A stretch of 64,000 nt of DNA from Tridacna crocea. Lineage: Eukaryota; Mollusca; Bivalvia; Cardiida; Cardiidae. The notes under the pieces were generated by a model. It had not been told where the DNA came from and did not search any database. It saw only the letters and a list, made by a program, of their open reading frames with translations. The translations under genes and the position numbers were made by a program. The first letter of the stretch is position 1; each line of letters begins with the position of its first letter. Of the stretch, positions 31,666 through 42,224 are shown in pieces. The stretch covers positions 374,501 to 438,500 of the forward strand of contig OX031071.1 of NCBI GenBank assembly GCA_943736015.1, in the 5' to 3' direction.

Positions 31666-31857
31666 TTAACCCTTTACCAAACAATCCCGAATTTTAACGA
31701 CTTGATGTGGCTTTTGAAAACAGCATTTTCTCCTTTTCCCACAATGTTTTCTATCCTGTCAAAGAAATAATGCACCTTTTTAGCTACACTGTTTTTTTTT
31801 TACTGCAGTCGCTTTCAATTTTGACAAGAGCAAAGTTTTATCTTCTTGATTGAAGGA
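31666..31857. mobile_element. Family A MITE with one hairpin arm deleted
   Basis: TTAACCCTTTACCAAACAAT at left. After TTTTGAAAACA the sequence jumps to GCATTTTCTCCTTTTCCCAC, so the left hairpin arm is gone. Confidence 0.75.
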
Positions 31858-32158
31858 TTTTATGGTGTTTAATACCGTTTTAAACATTATATCTGAAATA
31901 TAGTGGCGGCCAGTGCACCTATCCATGCTTTCACGGAATTTCTTTTATCAATGTTCCGCAGAATATTCTTTCCAAGCTACTAGCTGCTTTCCCACATAAC
32001 CATCGTCAGAACAATGGTCAACGGCGTGAGAGGAATAAAATCTGTCGCAATGACTATCATCAGTTCTCGGAAAGAAATTGGCCGAGCCAGTGATCGAACC
32101 AGCAACGACCTGTACTCAAAGTCCTGTACGCTACCGACTAAGCTATCGGGGCTCGGCG
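31858..32158 (-). mobile_element. SINE-1, full length, minus strand
   Basis: In reverse the head reads CCGATAGCTTAGTCGGTAGC (A box) and CTGGTTCGATCACTGGC (B box). The body has CGAGAACTGATGATAGTCAT and GGGAAAGCAGCTAGTAGC. The tail is GAAACGGTATTAAACACC in reversed, approximate form. This is the most complete member in the window. Confidence 0.85.
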
Positions 32159-32315
32159 TTCTATTTTGTTGTAAAGAATTAAACAAAATTAGTACACGAT
32201 ATTATCAAGTCAAACCACCATACGGAATATTTATGACGGGGCAGCATGTAGAATAAATCACTTCCAATAAATATTACAGTAACCCTTATAGTGACTTTCG
32301 CAACAATGGTTGCCT

Positions 32316-32390
32316 TTTGTGGCCAGTGTAGATCAAGATCAGACAGCAAAGATCGTGCAGTCTGATCTTTGATCCACACTGCTACCTTGT
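32316..32390. repeat. Family C palindrome
   Basis: CCAGTGTAGATCAAGATCAG and the opposing GTCTGATCTTTGATCCACAC. Confidence 0.8.
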
Positions 32391-32490
32391 CGAGACATTC
32401 TAGACTGTAATAAACTTGATTTTGCATACATTTAGGTCTTCTTTCTATACTTAAAATGTCTGATTTTATCTGGCATTTTAAGAAATAAAC

Positions 32491-32716
32491 CTTTATCACA
32501 CATTTCCGAATTTTAACGATTCTGTTACAGAAGGCCTTTGAAAACATTGTGGAAAAAGGAGAAAATGCTGGTAACCAGCATTTTCTCCTTTTCCCACAAT
32601 GTTTTCTACCTTTCACAAAACAAATATCAAGTTTTCAGTGACTTTTATTTTGTCGTCTTCAAATGCTTTCGATTTGGGACAAGCCTAAAATTTTGTCGTT
32701 GGTAATGAGTTGAATA
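32491..32716. mobile_element. Family A MITE
   Basis: ACCTTTATCACACATTTCCG left and GTCGTTGGTAATGAG then TTGA right. Hairpin near perfect. Confidence 0.8.
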
Positions 32717-32794
32717 ACATTTTCAAGCCGATAGGAGAGTCCCGAATAATTTTACTTCATACTTTTGAGGGCAAAAAAATGTCTCATTATCGGA

Positions 32795-32868
32795 AAGTGA
32801 ATATCCAAGATCAGATTGCACGTTCGGTTCGGTCTGATCTTGATCTATACTTTTCGGGAAAGGTAAGT
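32795..32868. repeat. Family C palindrome, diverged ends
   Basis: GAATATCCAAGATCAGATTG and GGTCTGATCTTGATCTATAC with TTTTCGG. Outer arms read GAAAGTGAATA and TATACTTTTC. Confidence 0.7.
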
Positions 32869-32880
32869 GGGTAGCGATTT

Positions 32881-33570
32881 GCAGAGCTCTAAGAGTTTAA
32901 GGGTAGGACCTTGTCCTTGCAGAGCTCTAAGAGTTTAAGGGTCGGGCCTTGTCTGAAGTTATGGAAACCAGGCATCATTAAGCGATTAAGCTGTAGTTAA
33001 GTCCCCCTCGCCTACATTCGCTATAAAAGTTATGGCTGTCTAAGTAATAAAATAAAGCTCTCTTGTTAAGTCGGTCCTATCTAAGAAATATATCGGGCAT
33101 TTGTTTTTTTGTCCCATCCCATGTTTTGTATTTCCCCCTTTTTTTTTCAAGTATTAGATTTATTCGGGATTAACAATTTCAGAGCCAATTGTGTAAATTC
33201 CATCTCTTTTTGCAAGGCTGAAATAAAAACAAAGGAATAAAATCCACTGACCCTCAGATCTTATTGGCTATTACGTCACTTCCGGTAGTGTCAAAAAAAT
33301 GTCAACGGTACGACTTGTAGATATCGTGCGTTGAAATGCAGATTGACGAGTCATTTCTTTTATACAAGAACGAGTTTACTTGTTTACTTTTGCTGTTATC
33401 TTTCAGTTGTTATCTTGAAGGTTTTTTCCCCCTCGCCTCCGTCGGTAATAAAATCTATGACTGTCTAAGAAATGAAATAAAGCTTGGTTATATAGTCGCT
33501 TATGTATCGCACAAAATACCGGGTGTTTGTTTTTCTTGTTCCATCCCAAGTTTCGTCCTTTTTTTAACAG
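32881..33570. repeat. Local duplications
   Basis: GCAGAGCTCTAAGAGTTTAA with GGGT occurs twice in tandem at 32881-32945. A segment of about 130 bp (CCCCTCGCCTACATTCGCTA to CCCATCCCATGTTT, 33002-33125) recurs as CCCCCTCGCCTCCGTCGG to CCATCCCAAGTTTCG at 33428-33556. No gene is visible. Confidence 0.65.
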
Positions 33571-33577
33571 TATCGAA

Positions 33578-33805
33578 TTAACCCATTACCACACAATCCC
33601 TGCTTTTGACGACACTGAGAAAGAAGCCTTTAGAAAACATTGTGGGAAAAGGAGAAAATGCTGGTAAACAGCATTTTCTCCTTTTCCCACAATGTTACTA
33701 CTCTTCACAAAACAGATTTCAAATTTTCAGTCACTTTTATTTTGTCTTCTGCAAATACTTTCGATTTGAACAAGCCTAAAACATTGTCGTTTGGTAATGA
33801 GTTAA
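33578..33805. mobile_element. Family A MITE, full length, CCCATTACC subtype
   Basis: TTAA both sides, CCCATTACCACAC left and GTTTGGTAATGAG right. Hairpin near perfect (loop GGTAAACAGC). Confidence 0.9.
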
Positions 33806-34744
33806 ACCATGTTTTGGCAAGCGTGGGCTTAATGCATCTTGTTGATCCATGATAACAAGCCAGTCATTAGCAAAAGCAATCACTTGTTCAGACAGTTGTC
33901 TTGTCAAGCTGGATGTTTCTACAGCCATTAAATTGGTGCCGTCAGTTGAAATCTTCACCAATAACACTCCACACCCTTCAGATTTTCACTTTTTTTTGCA
34001 ACTTTTTCTTTAAATTAACTTTCTTTGTCAATAATTAGTTAGGATATATTAATGTATGTCTCAAATTGGAGAAGAACTTCATAAGTTTAGCTTCCGTTCT
34101 TATCCTTTTCCTCAGTATATTTATTATATGATTATATTGCCTTTGTTTAATTCAAGTTGAATCTGTTAGTTGTTGCATTGTGCAAACTGCACAGGCTGAC
34201 CAGAATCGATACTTTTTGCAAATGCGTTATTTCTATGTTCGCAGTGCATGGCTTATTTACATGTGCTCGAGTCTACACTTTTAGCGCCAAAAATATGAAT
34301 TTAGCAACTTTCGGCGGCTGAATACAATCCATTAACTGTCTTTATTGTATAGGTTCGACTACTACGTCATTTCCGGTGTATCAAAAATTGTCAGATTTCA
34401 GTCAATTATTTGTTTGCATGCATTCAAAAGCACATTCACAGTCACATAGTTTTATTTAGGTTCATATAAAAGTAAAAAGAAAAGAATGACAGACACAGTT
34501 AAACTTTGATTTCGCTTGAATGTAGGCTGCAAGGTTCACCAACCAAAGATTGGATATCTATCAATAACATACATTTATTTGAAACTGTGCCACTGGAAAT
34601 TAGGAAATGCTGTTACAGTTAGAGTATGCCAGTCTTTCTTTGTTTCAAAAGAGAGAGTTATTCAGTCGATGTATAGCAAAATGCTATGAATAGAAAACCA
34701 AGAAATGATGTACGCCGCATTCGATTTTATTTCAGTTATTTCAG
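33806..34744. other. Unassigned, no confident feature
   Basis: 33820-33970 is open on the minus strand for about 55 residues, but its downstream part (GATGCATTAAGCCC) is a family D end. 34322-34400 resembles 33236-33350 (both have TACGTCA(C/T)TTCCGGT). Otherwise I see nothing. Confidence 0.35.
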
Positions 34745-34932
34745 GGCGACACAGCTTACAAATTCATGTACATGTATGTCCTGGGTTCCACCGTTATTAA
34801 GACTAGGGCTTTGAAGTGTCTTGCCCAAGGTCACTCTAATGTGAAAAACCCAGTGCTTCAAGTGAGGTTTGAACTCGTAACCTCGAGGTCATGATTCGAA
34901 CACCTTGCTACTTGGCTGTGCGGGACCCCCTA
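34745..34932 (-). mobile_element. SINE-2, minus strand
   Basis: In reverse: the head has AGTAGCAAGGTGTTCGAATC and GAGTTCAAACCTC, then GTGACCTTGGGCAAGACACT, a motif shared with 17375-17605. Confidence 0.6.
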
Positions 34933-35184
34933 CCAGTATTGCGTTTTAAAATCTAATGTTTAAATGTGTTTATTGTCAGATTTCTTAAATCCTAAGGATT
35001 CGAATAAATCTTAGACTGCAATAAACTGGAGATTCTGAGAAGTGAATTTTATTACAACTCCACTTCAACAATGCTTTCTTTATTCTCAAGGAATTTCAGA
35101 GTTTATTGTCCGAACCTGACAGCTCCACGTCTTATTTTTTCACATCAGTTTTGTCTGTCTGTAGTACTTTGGTAAGGATGCGAC

Positions 35185-35460
35185 AGCCAACTCATCGGTA
35201 AACATCGACGTTTTCGTACAGGCTTTTCGGCCAATCTCGGCACTTCCCGTCTGTCAATATTAGAGTAAGGGGCCATAGATTAACTGACCAATCGGTAAAT
35301 ATCGTGAAACATCAAAGTTTTCGTAAAGGTTATTCGGCCAATCTCGGCACTTCCCGTCTGTCAATATTATGGTAAAGGGGCCATAGATTAACTGACCAAT
35401 CGGTAAATATCGTGTAACATCAAAGTTTTCGTAAAGGCTTTTCGGCCAGTCTCGGTAGCT
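35185..35460. repeat. Tandem repeat, three units of about 123 bp
   Basis: CGGTAAATATCGTGAAACAT, TTTCGTAAAGG, TTCGGCCAATCTCGGCACTT and GGGGCCATAGATTAACTGAC recur. The third unit stops at GTCTCGGTAGC. Confidence 0.85.
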
Positions 35461-35509
35461 TACGTCATCTGATAGGAGAGTTTGGGACCTTAAATCCGTA
35501 AAATTCCAG

Positions 35510-35885
35510 CGGTCCTGCGTGGCTCAGTGTGGAACTTGTAAACTGTAGGCCACGGGGGCCCACTGGATCCAATGGGTTTTCGTGGGAATGTCCTAAGGCA
35601 AGGCACTTCGGAGCCCCAGCCTAGTACTGGTAAATGCGTCATGCTAGGCTCAGTGGTCAAGTTTGGAAATCAAAACCTGACAGCCCCTGGTTCGAGCCAC
35701 ACTGGATCCTCTGGGTTTTTGTTTGAATGTCCTTGGAAAAGACACCTCAGAGCTCTAGCCTAATACTGATAAATCCTAGTAAATACATGGACATGTTAGG
35801 GGTTGCCGTGATATGACTGAAAAAAATGGTAGCTATCTAAGACACAACTCAATTAAATCATCAATCAATCAACCAACCAACCGTC

Positions 35886-35895
<10 letters not shown>
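35510..35895 (+). mobile_element. SINE-2 tandem dimer with (ATCA)n tail
   Basis: The first monomer starts TCCTGCGTGGCTCAGTG and breaks at GTACTGGTAAATGCG. A second begins near 35641 (CTCAGTGGTCAAGTTTGG), with CCCTGGTTCGAGCCAC as B box and TCCTTGGAAAAGACACCTC. The tail is ATCAATCAACCAACC and (AATC)n to 35920. Confidence 0.75.
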
Positions 35896-35919
<24 letters not shown>

Positions 35920-36139
35920 GTCTTAATGGTACCTTGACTGCTATTGCACGTATCCACGCTACCATCGTGTTTCTGTTTACAAGTACTTTGTACGACGTTC
36001 TTCCTCAGTCACTGGCTTTTTTTTCATATAAACATCGCCAAGACAATAGTCAATGGTAATGGAGGATTACATTTGGTGGCACTGACTTTATCATCAGTTC
36101 CTTGAGATCATGGACCTGGTTGGGAATTCGAGGTGGGAA

Positions 36140-36287
36140 CTGTGTAATACAGAGAAATGACCCTCCCTACAAAATGACCCATGGGTCATTTCACTACGTA
36201 GAATAATGACCCGGGTCATTATTCTACGTAGTGAAATGACCCATGGGTCATTCTGTAATGGAAGGTCATTTCTCTGCATTACACCGG
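36140..36287. repeat. Nested palindrome
   Basis: Outer arms GTAATACAGAGAAATGACC and GGTCATTTCTCTGCATTAC. Each arm contains the self-palindrome AATGACCCATGGGTCATT, followed inward by CACTACGTAGAATAATGACC meeting its complement at CCCGGG (36210). Confidence 0.95.
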
Positions 36288-36629
36288 CCCCGGCTCTAAA
36301 ATGGCCAAATCCACAGGAAAGAATCGAACAATTTGCATATGGCCAGAAAATGCCGTGTAACAAGTAAATAAACAAAGAAAAATATAGTGTTTGTGAAAAA
36401 CGCTTAATGACTTAAAAGAACGAAACAAATTAGGGAAACTTGTTTTCCAACAGATTAGAGCAGGCAAGTGAAAATTAATCTGACACGTACACATGTGTTT
36501 TGGCCGTATTTTATCCCGGGAACGATACCGTGAAATATTTATTTTGGTTCTTTAATCATCATACTGCTAAATAAGGAGCCAAATTTTGCCATTTTTTTTT
36601 TTTTACATTTTTTGCGGACCGATATCTTC

Positions 36630-36735
36630 TTAATGGACAATGTAGATCCAAGATCAGACTTCACGTTGTGTGCAGTCTGATCTTGATCTGCGTTGTCCGC
36701 AAAACGACCTTGAGTCGCGCCAGCTATGGCTTAAC
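36630..36735. repeat. Family C palindrome with tail
   Basis: GGACAATGTAGATCCAAGAT and GTCTGATCTTGATCTGCG with GCAAAACGACCTTGAGTCGC. Confidence 0.8.
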
Positions 36736-36744
36736 TCTTTTCCA

Positions 36745-36832
36745 ACCAAGCCCCAATAGCCCAGTTGGTAGCGCACAGGACTTGATAGAGAAGGTCGCTG
36801 TTTCGATCCCCATATCAGCATATTTCGACTTA
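36745..36832 (+). mobile_element. SINE-1 head only
   Basis: CCCCAATAGCCCAGTTGGTA (A box) and CTGTTTCGATCCCC (B box) at tRNA spacing. The body is missing, replaced directly by the pearl-like element at 36836. Confidence 0.7.
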
Positions 36833-36835
36833 GTT

Positions 36836-37951
36836 TTTAGCTCACATGAGCACGAAATGCTCAATGTGAGCCTTTAACATCGTTCTGTGTTCGTCGTGCG
36901 ACGTCAGCTTTCAGCTTGTGTACGCTGTAGAGGTGACATTTTCGGTCCGATACTCATGAAACTTAGTCAGAATGTTTGTCTCTATATTTTGGACGAGTTC
37001 GAAAATGGATCATAAAGTGTCAAAAACTGTATGTAGGTCACTAGGTCAAATCGTAGAAAAAACCCTGTGTACGCTCTAGAAGCCACAATTTCAGTCAAAA
37101 TTCTTGTAAGTTGGTCAGTATATTTGTCTTGATGCTACCTCGGACAAGTTTAAAAACTGGTTATTTCTAGTCAAAAACTAGGTCAAATTCTAGAAAAACC
37201 TTATGCCCGCCCTAGAACCCACAATTTCTGATCAGAACTCTTGAAAGTTGGTCTGAATATTTGCCTTGATAATAACATGGGCGACTTTGAAAATGAGACA
37301 TGTCCTGTCAAAAGCTAGGTCACTAGGTCGTCTAAGACAAACCTCATTTTCAGTTCAAAACTCTTGAAAACTGGTCCGAGTGTTTGTCTTGATACCTTAC
37401 ACGATTTTATTAATGGGTCATGTACGGTCAATAATAAGGTCACTTGGTCAAATCTTAGAAAAACGTTGTGTACGCTCTAGTGGCCACATTTTCTGTCCAA
37501 AACTCTTGAAAGTTGGTCACAATGTTTTTCTTCATAATACCTCGGACGAGTTTGAAAACGGGCATGTCGGATTGAAAACTAGGTCACTAGGTCAAAACTT
37601 ACAAAACCTTGTGTACGCTCCAGATGTCATATTTTCAGTAAAAAACATCTTGAAAATTACTACTCATTAAACTTTGTTTCTATAAGGATGATCTGTTGGA
37701 CCAATTTGTAGTGGATATTTCAGGACAATAACTAGGCCACTGAGTCAAACCTTTGATACAAACCCTTTTCATTCAAATGCAGGAAGCTGAAAAAAGTTTG
37801 TGTGCACTATAGAGGCCATAGTTGTAGATCCAGTACTATTGAGTGTTTGCCAGGATGTTTGTCTTAATATCTCTGTAGAGATTCAAAATGATCATGTTGG
37901 ATCGAAAGGCTCAGGTGGGCGACTTCAGGGCCATCATGGCATCTTATTGTA
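36836..37951 (+). mobile_element. Pearl-like (Helentron-related) element, second type
   Basis: The start is the hairpin TAGCTCACATGAGCACGAAA with TGCTCAATGTGAGC; the end is GGCTCAGGTGGGCGACTTCA then GGGCCATCATGGCATCTTAT. The interior is a set of about six diverged units of some 135 bp with AACTCTTGAAAGTTGGTC, TTTGTCTTGATACCT, CTAGGTCACTAGGTCAAATC and TTGTGTACGCTCTAG. Ends are homologous to 13118-16521 but the core repeat is different. Confidence 0.7.
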
Positions 37952-38219
37952 AACAACTTGTCCTCGTTTAAAGTAAATATCTACAGTAATAACAAGAGAC
38001 ATTGTAAAATATTAAAAAAAATAAAATTTGGCATGATGACACCAGAGCTTTCACAATAATTCAATGTTATCTTTGAAAAACAACCATGCTATAAAAAGCA
38101 AAAAAAAAACCCAGAAAAATGATTTATTTTCTTTTTATTCTACGATAACTTGAGTACAAAATGTAAGTAAAAACGTACAAAAAGTGTAAAGTTTTATGCC
38201 ACTGTATACATATATGTGT

Positions 38220-38360
38220 AACACAGCAACATTCCACCTATTTGTGTCTTTCCAGATAAAGGGCTCCAAATCGCCTTACCTTCACCAGTACAATACTTGG
38301 CATCTGATGGGCCTTACCAAAGGGCACTCTCATATTATGACAAGCATCTCTGGCAGGTAA
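38220..38360 (-). mobile_element. Degenerate SINE-2 fragment
   Basis: GGGCTCCAAATCGCCTTACC, CACCAGTACAATACTTGGC and CTTACCAAAGGGCACTCTCA resemble reversed SINE-2 body motifs (GGCTCCGAAGTGCCTTGCC, ACCAGTACTAGGC, CTTGCCCAAGGTCACTCTAA). Confidence 0.5.
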
Positions 38361-38429
38361 TGAACTAATATTTTCTGATTATGAACTCAGCCTATTAAAC
38401 TCAATCTCTGAACCGTTTAATAATAAATG

Positions 38430-38680
38430 CTGCGTTTAAATGACCCTGAAAAAAAAAATAGACTTTTGAAAATATTGTGGTAACCAGCATTTTTTTGTTT
38501 TCCTGCCATGTTTTCTAGCCTTTCAGAGACAAAGTCCACATTTTGAGCCACTGTAAGTATGTTGTCTGCATACGCCGTCAATTTGGACCAGTCCAAAATT
38601 CTGTTGTGTGGTAAAGAGTTTGGAACTTTTTACCATACAGCATATTTTCACTAGTCCAAATTGAAAGTATTTTTAGATGA
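38430..38680. mobile_element. Family A remnants
   Basis: TTTTGAAAATATTGTGGTAA with CCAGCATTTTTTTG and, at the right, TTTGGACCAGTCCAAAATTC with GTGTGGTAAAGAG. One hairpin arm is deleted. Confidence 0.65.
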
Positions 38681-38696
38681 CAATTTAACACATGGT

Positions 38697-38925
38697 TTAA
38701 CCCTTTCCCAAACAATCCCTGGTTTTTACAGGTCTGGAATAGTAGCCTTTTGAAAACATTGTGGGAAAAGGAGAAAATGCTGGTAACCAGCATTTTCTCC
38801 TTTTCCCACAATGTTTTCTACCCTATCATAGACAGAAATCATCTTTTCAGCAAGAGTTGAATTGTCGTCTGCAAATGCTTTCAATTTGGTCTAGACCAAA
38901 AGTTTGTCATTTGGGAAAGGGTTAA
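38697..38925. mobile_element. Family A MITE, full length, CCCTTTCCC subtype
   Basis: TTAA both sides, CCCTTTCCCAAAC and ATTTGGGAAAGGG. Hairpin perfect. It closely resembles 63634-63862 in its right half. Confidence 0.9.
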
Positions 38926-39277
38926 ACGACAGATTTTGTCCTTGAAAAGATGGAAGTAAGGACATAAAGAGAAAATGCTGGTAGTCAGTCACCTTGCCTA
39001 ATTTTGTTAAATTCTGGGATTCAGTAGGATCATATAAGGCTCTATGTAAAGTATACACACAAAAAAGATGCATATATATATAGTGTGTACAATGTAAAAA
39101 AAATCATCATACTAAAAATATACACAAAACAAGATCACAACACATATAAATCGATTGTACAAATTTCAATTCTCCTTTTTGAAAAGGATTGCAATCAATT
39201 AACCAGTTCTTAGGTGTCTTAAACTAGTATGTACTTATGGGGCTGACAAAATCCTATAGATTAGAAAGGTAACATGA

Positions 39278-39506
39278 TTACCTCTTTACCAAACGACAAA
39301 ATTTCAGACTGGTCCAAATTAAGAGCACGTGCAGACAACAAAATAAAATTAGCTCAAAAATTGTACTTTGTTTCCAACAGAGTGGAAAACAATGTGGGAA
39401 AAGGAGAAAATGCTGGTTACCAGCATTTTCTCCTTTTCCCACAATGTTTCCAAAATGCTTCTGTCTCAGGGTCGTATAAACCAGGGATTGTTTGGTAAAG
39501 GGTTAA
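39278..39506. mobile_element. Family A MITE, first of a tandem pair
   Basis: The left flank is TTAC, then CTCTTTACCAAACGAC. The right end GTTTGGTAAAGGG runs into a TTAA shared with the next copy. Confidence 0.9.
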
Positions 39507-39737
39507 CTCTTTACCACATGAGAAAATTTTTGACTAGTCCAAATTGAAAGCATTTGCAGACAACAAAATTTAATAAAATGTGACTGAAAATTTGAAATTC
39601 GTTTTGAGAAGGGTAGAAAACATTGTGGGAAAAGGAGAAAATGCTGGTTACCAGCATTTTCTCCTTTTCCCACAATGTTTCCAAAATGCTTCTGTCTCAG
39701 GGTCGTATAAACCAGGGATTGTTTGGTAAAGGGTTAA
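39503..39737. mobile_element. Family A MITE, second of a tandem pair
   Basis: TTAACTCTTTACCACATGAG left and GTTTGGTAAAGGG then TTAA right. From the hairpin to the right end (about 110 bp) it is identical to the preceding copy, while the left halves differ clearly. Confidence 0.9.
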
Positions 39738-39966
39738 ATGAAGATTCTAAAATTTCACTAGGCAAAAACTATACACGGACACCAGATATTTATGGGTACC
39801 ATGTTCACCCAACTTGTTAAGTTGTTAAATCTTTTCCAATACGATTGAAACTTCACATGAGAAATAAATTAACTTTCAACACATGAAATAAGTTTGTTCT
39901 TAAAATTTACCAACAATACCATAAAACATCATGTCCGTTTATAATTTTTGCCCAGTGAACATGATA

Positions 39967-40115
39967 AACAGCCATTTTGTGTTCACATACAATGCGTACA
40001 CACAGCCATTTTGTGTTCACATACAATGCGTGCACACAGCCATTTTGTGTTCACATACAATGCGTGCACACAGCCGTTTTGTGTTCACATACAATGCGTA
40101 TACACAGCCATTTTG
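39967..40115. repeat. 34 bp tandem repeat, four copies
   Basis: CAGCCATTTTGTGTTCACAT with ACAATGCGTACACA. The fourth and fifth units are decayed (GCCATTTTGCGGACATATAC). Confidence 0.9.
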
Positions 40116-40466
40116 CGGACATATACTAAATGTTCAAACCCTTTTCTTCAAACGACTGAGATCTGCAGATTAGTCTATGCTATACCCTGGTAACACGATG
40201 TATATTACTCAATGAGGCAAACCCAAATGATTGTTTTACACAATTCACAGTGTATTGACTCAATTTTCTTCCTTAAAGGCCCAGTAGAGAATAGAATAAC
40301 AAAGCAAGTGTCATAGTACATTCAAATTTAAATCATACCATTTTAAAGAAAACATTAATCGAAAAGTATACTAAATTTTCAAATTCATGAAATTGCAAAA
40401 ATTTCCTTTTCATAATAAAAATTTACATCGATATGGTGTTTGGTTAGTTGAGAGATAAAGCCCATT
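40116..40466. other. Unassigned
   Basis: 40277-40440 is AT-rich and faintly related to 5763-5820. I see no gene. Confidence 0.3.
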
Positions 40467-40695
40467 TTAACCCATTACCAAACGACAATATTTTAGGCTT
40501 GTCAAAATCAAAAGCATTTGCAGACGACGAAATAAAAGTGACTGAAAATTAAAAATTTGTTTTGTGAAGAATAGAAAACATTGTGGAAAAAGGAGAAAAT
40601 GCTGGTAACCAGCATTTCCTCCTTTTTCCACAATGTTTTCTTAAGGTTTCTTTCTTAGGGTCATCAAATGGAGGGATTGAGTGGTAATGGGTTAA
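40467..40695. mobile_element. Family A MITE, full length, CCCATTACC subtype
   Basis: TTAA both sides, CCCATTACCAAACGAC and GAGTGGTAATGGG. The hairpin has GTGGAAAAAGG facing CCTTTTTCCAC, a two-arm variant. Confidence 0.9.
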
Positions 40696-41054
40696 ATAAG
40701 GTTAAAAAAAATTATTTCATGCTTTCAGTATGTTATCGAGAAATATCTGTGAGATGTTTTTTGATATTTCATGGTTACCACTGGTGAAAATACCCATTTT
40801 TTTATATTCTAACTCTACAACCTAATATGTAGACCCAAATAAATTGTTAATCAAAGCTCAGGATTGTGGTTTTTTTTGTTTTATTATAAAGTTGTAGTGT
40901 TTTTTATGTAAATGATCTACCCAAAAACATTATGGCAAGAGAAGAAAATTTGAGCAAATATTACGCTTATCAGCTTATAGAGAGCTTTAATAAGAGAAAC
41001 AGAAATTCAACATTACATAAAATACCCAAATGTGCCATTTTGGTCTTAACTGTT

Positions 41055-41165
41055 TCAAAAAATCGTTGATTGTACAGCGGCAGAACCAGGATGCATGTTC
41101 TGTGCAGTCTGATCTTGTACAACACTGACGACAAAACAAGTTCATTTGTCTGTAGAGCTCTAGGG
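41055..41165. repeat. Family C, strongly diverged
   Basis: GTTCTGTGCAGTCTGATCTT followed by GACGACAAAACAAGTTCATT. The left arm is hardly recognisable. Confidence 0.45.
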
Positions 41166-41212
41166 TACACCTTGTCCAGGGTCTGGCAGAATTACTTTCT
41201 TCCAAACAGCTC

Positions 41213-41425
41213 GTCTTTTACCAGATGACAAAATTGTATCCCTGTCAAAACTGAAAGCTTTTGCAGTCGACAATTTCAATGTGGCTCAAATGGTGTAATT
41301 GTTTATTGATAGGGTAGAAAACATTGTGGGAAAAGGAGAAAATGCTGGTAACCAGCATTTTCTCCTTTTCCCACAAAGTTTTCAAAAGGCTCCTTTCCAA
41401 GTGTCATCAAAAGTCGTCCTTGGAA
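41213..41425. mobile_element. Family A MITE, old copy
   Basis: TTTTACCAGATGACAAAATT left, hairpin perfect (GGTAACC loop), right end lost after GTCATCAAAAGTCG. Confidence 0.75.
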
Positions 41426-41848
41426 AAATAAACTTGAAGAAAAAAGTCCTTCAAACAAAAACATGCAGGGCCCAGCAGAAAATGATGATAACCAATATTT
41501 TCTCTTTTTACCAACTATGTGTTCTACCCTCGTACAGACAGTAGTTCTCTCTTCTTCAGAAAACCATTAACATATATATAAAGCAATAAACAAAATAAAA
41601 AATTTTGATTTTTTAAATGATTCATAAACTAAGAAATGTGTAAACATAAATTTTATTAAATTTAATAAAAATGAATTTCTAGGAATGAAATTAAGTAAAG
41701 CCATAAAATTTTCAAAATTAAACTTTTCTCCAAAAAAACACAACATCAACAACAGTTCTATATATCTATAACAATGTCTGACCCATTACAACAACAACAA
41801 GAATACCTCATGCGGGTGCCAACGCTTGGCTGCAAGTGCTTGATTTTC

Positions 41849-42190
41849 GATTAACTCTTTACAATGCAATTCAGCATTTTAATTACTCTGAGAAAGAAAG
41901 CCCTTGAAAACATTGTGGGAAAGGAGAAAATGCTGGTAACCAGCATTTTCCACTTTTCCCACAATGTTTTCTATCCTTTCCAATTCAAAATTCAATTTTT
42001 GATTAGGAAACTTTGTGGGAAAGGAGAAAATGCTGGTAACCAGGGTTACCAGCATTTTCCCCTTTTCCCACAATGTTTTCTGCCCTTTCCAATTCAAAAT
42101 TCAATTTTTGATTCACATTAAATTTTATTTTGTCGTCTGCAAATGCTTTCAATTTGGACTAGTCCAAAAATTTTGTTGTCTGATAGTGAA
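41849..42190. mobile_element. Family A MITE with duplicated hairpin
   Basis: TTAACTCTTTACAATGC left and GTTGTCTGATAGTG right. Two hairpins lie in series, at about 41908-41972 and 42008-42083, each followed by the same TCCAATTCAAAATTCAATTT block. The second has a doubled loop, GGTAACCAGGGTTACC. The direct repeat unit is about 100 bp. Confidence 0.85.
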
Positions 42191-42224
42191 GGACCTGTCC
42201 AAGTTGAAAAAAAATGTCTGTAGG

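Noticed and set aside
33812-33970. A minus-strand frame that looks protein-like (TNLMAVETSSLTRQLSEQ)
   Set aside because: It has no convincing splice signals, its downstream end is a family D terminus, and it begins after a stop. I could not support a gene.
38280-38349. A minus-strand segment with good acceptor and donor that would continue the second PH domain in the correct phase (reading DACHNMRVPFG after TDKLR)
   Set aside because: The same bases match reversed SINE-2 body motifs, the helix Trp would be a Cys, and the distance to exon h is over 12 kb. The phase agreement is likely chance.
41803-41850. A short minus-strand open stretch (NQALAAKRWHPHE) before a GAG/GTATTC donor, beside a MITE
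   Set aside because: There is no acceptor in a compatible phase with exon h, the MITE occupies the upstream side, and a related phrase near 52505 suggests repeat origin.
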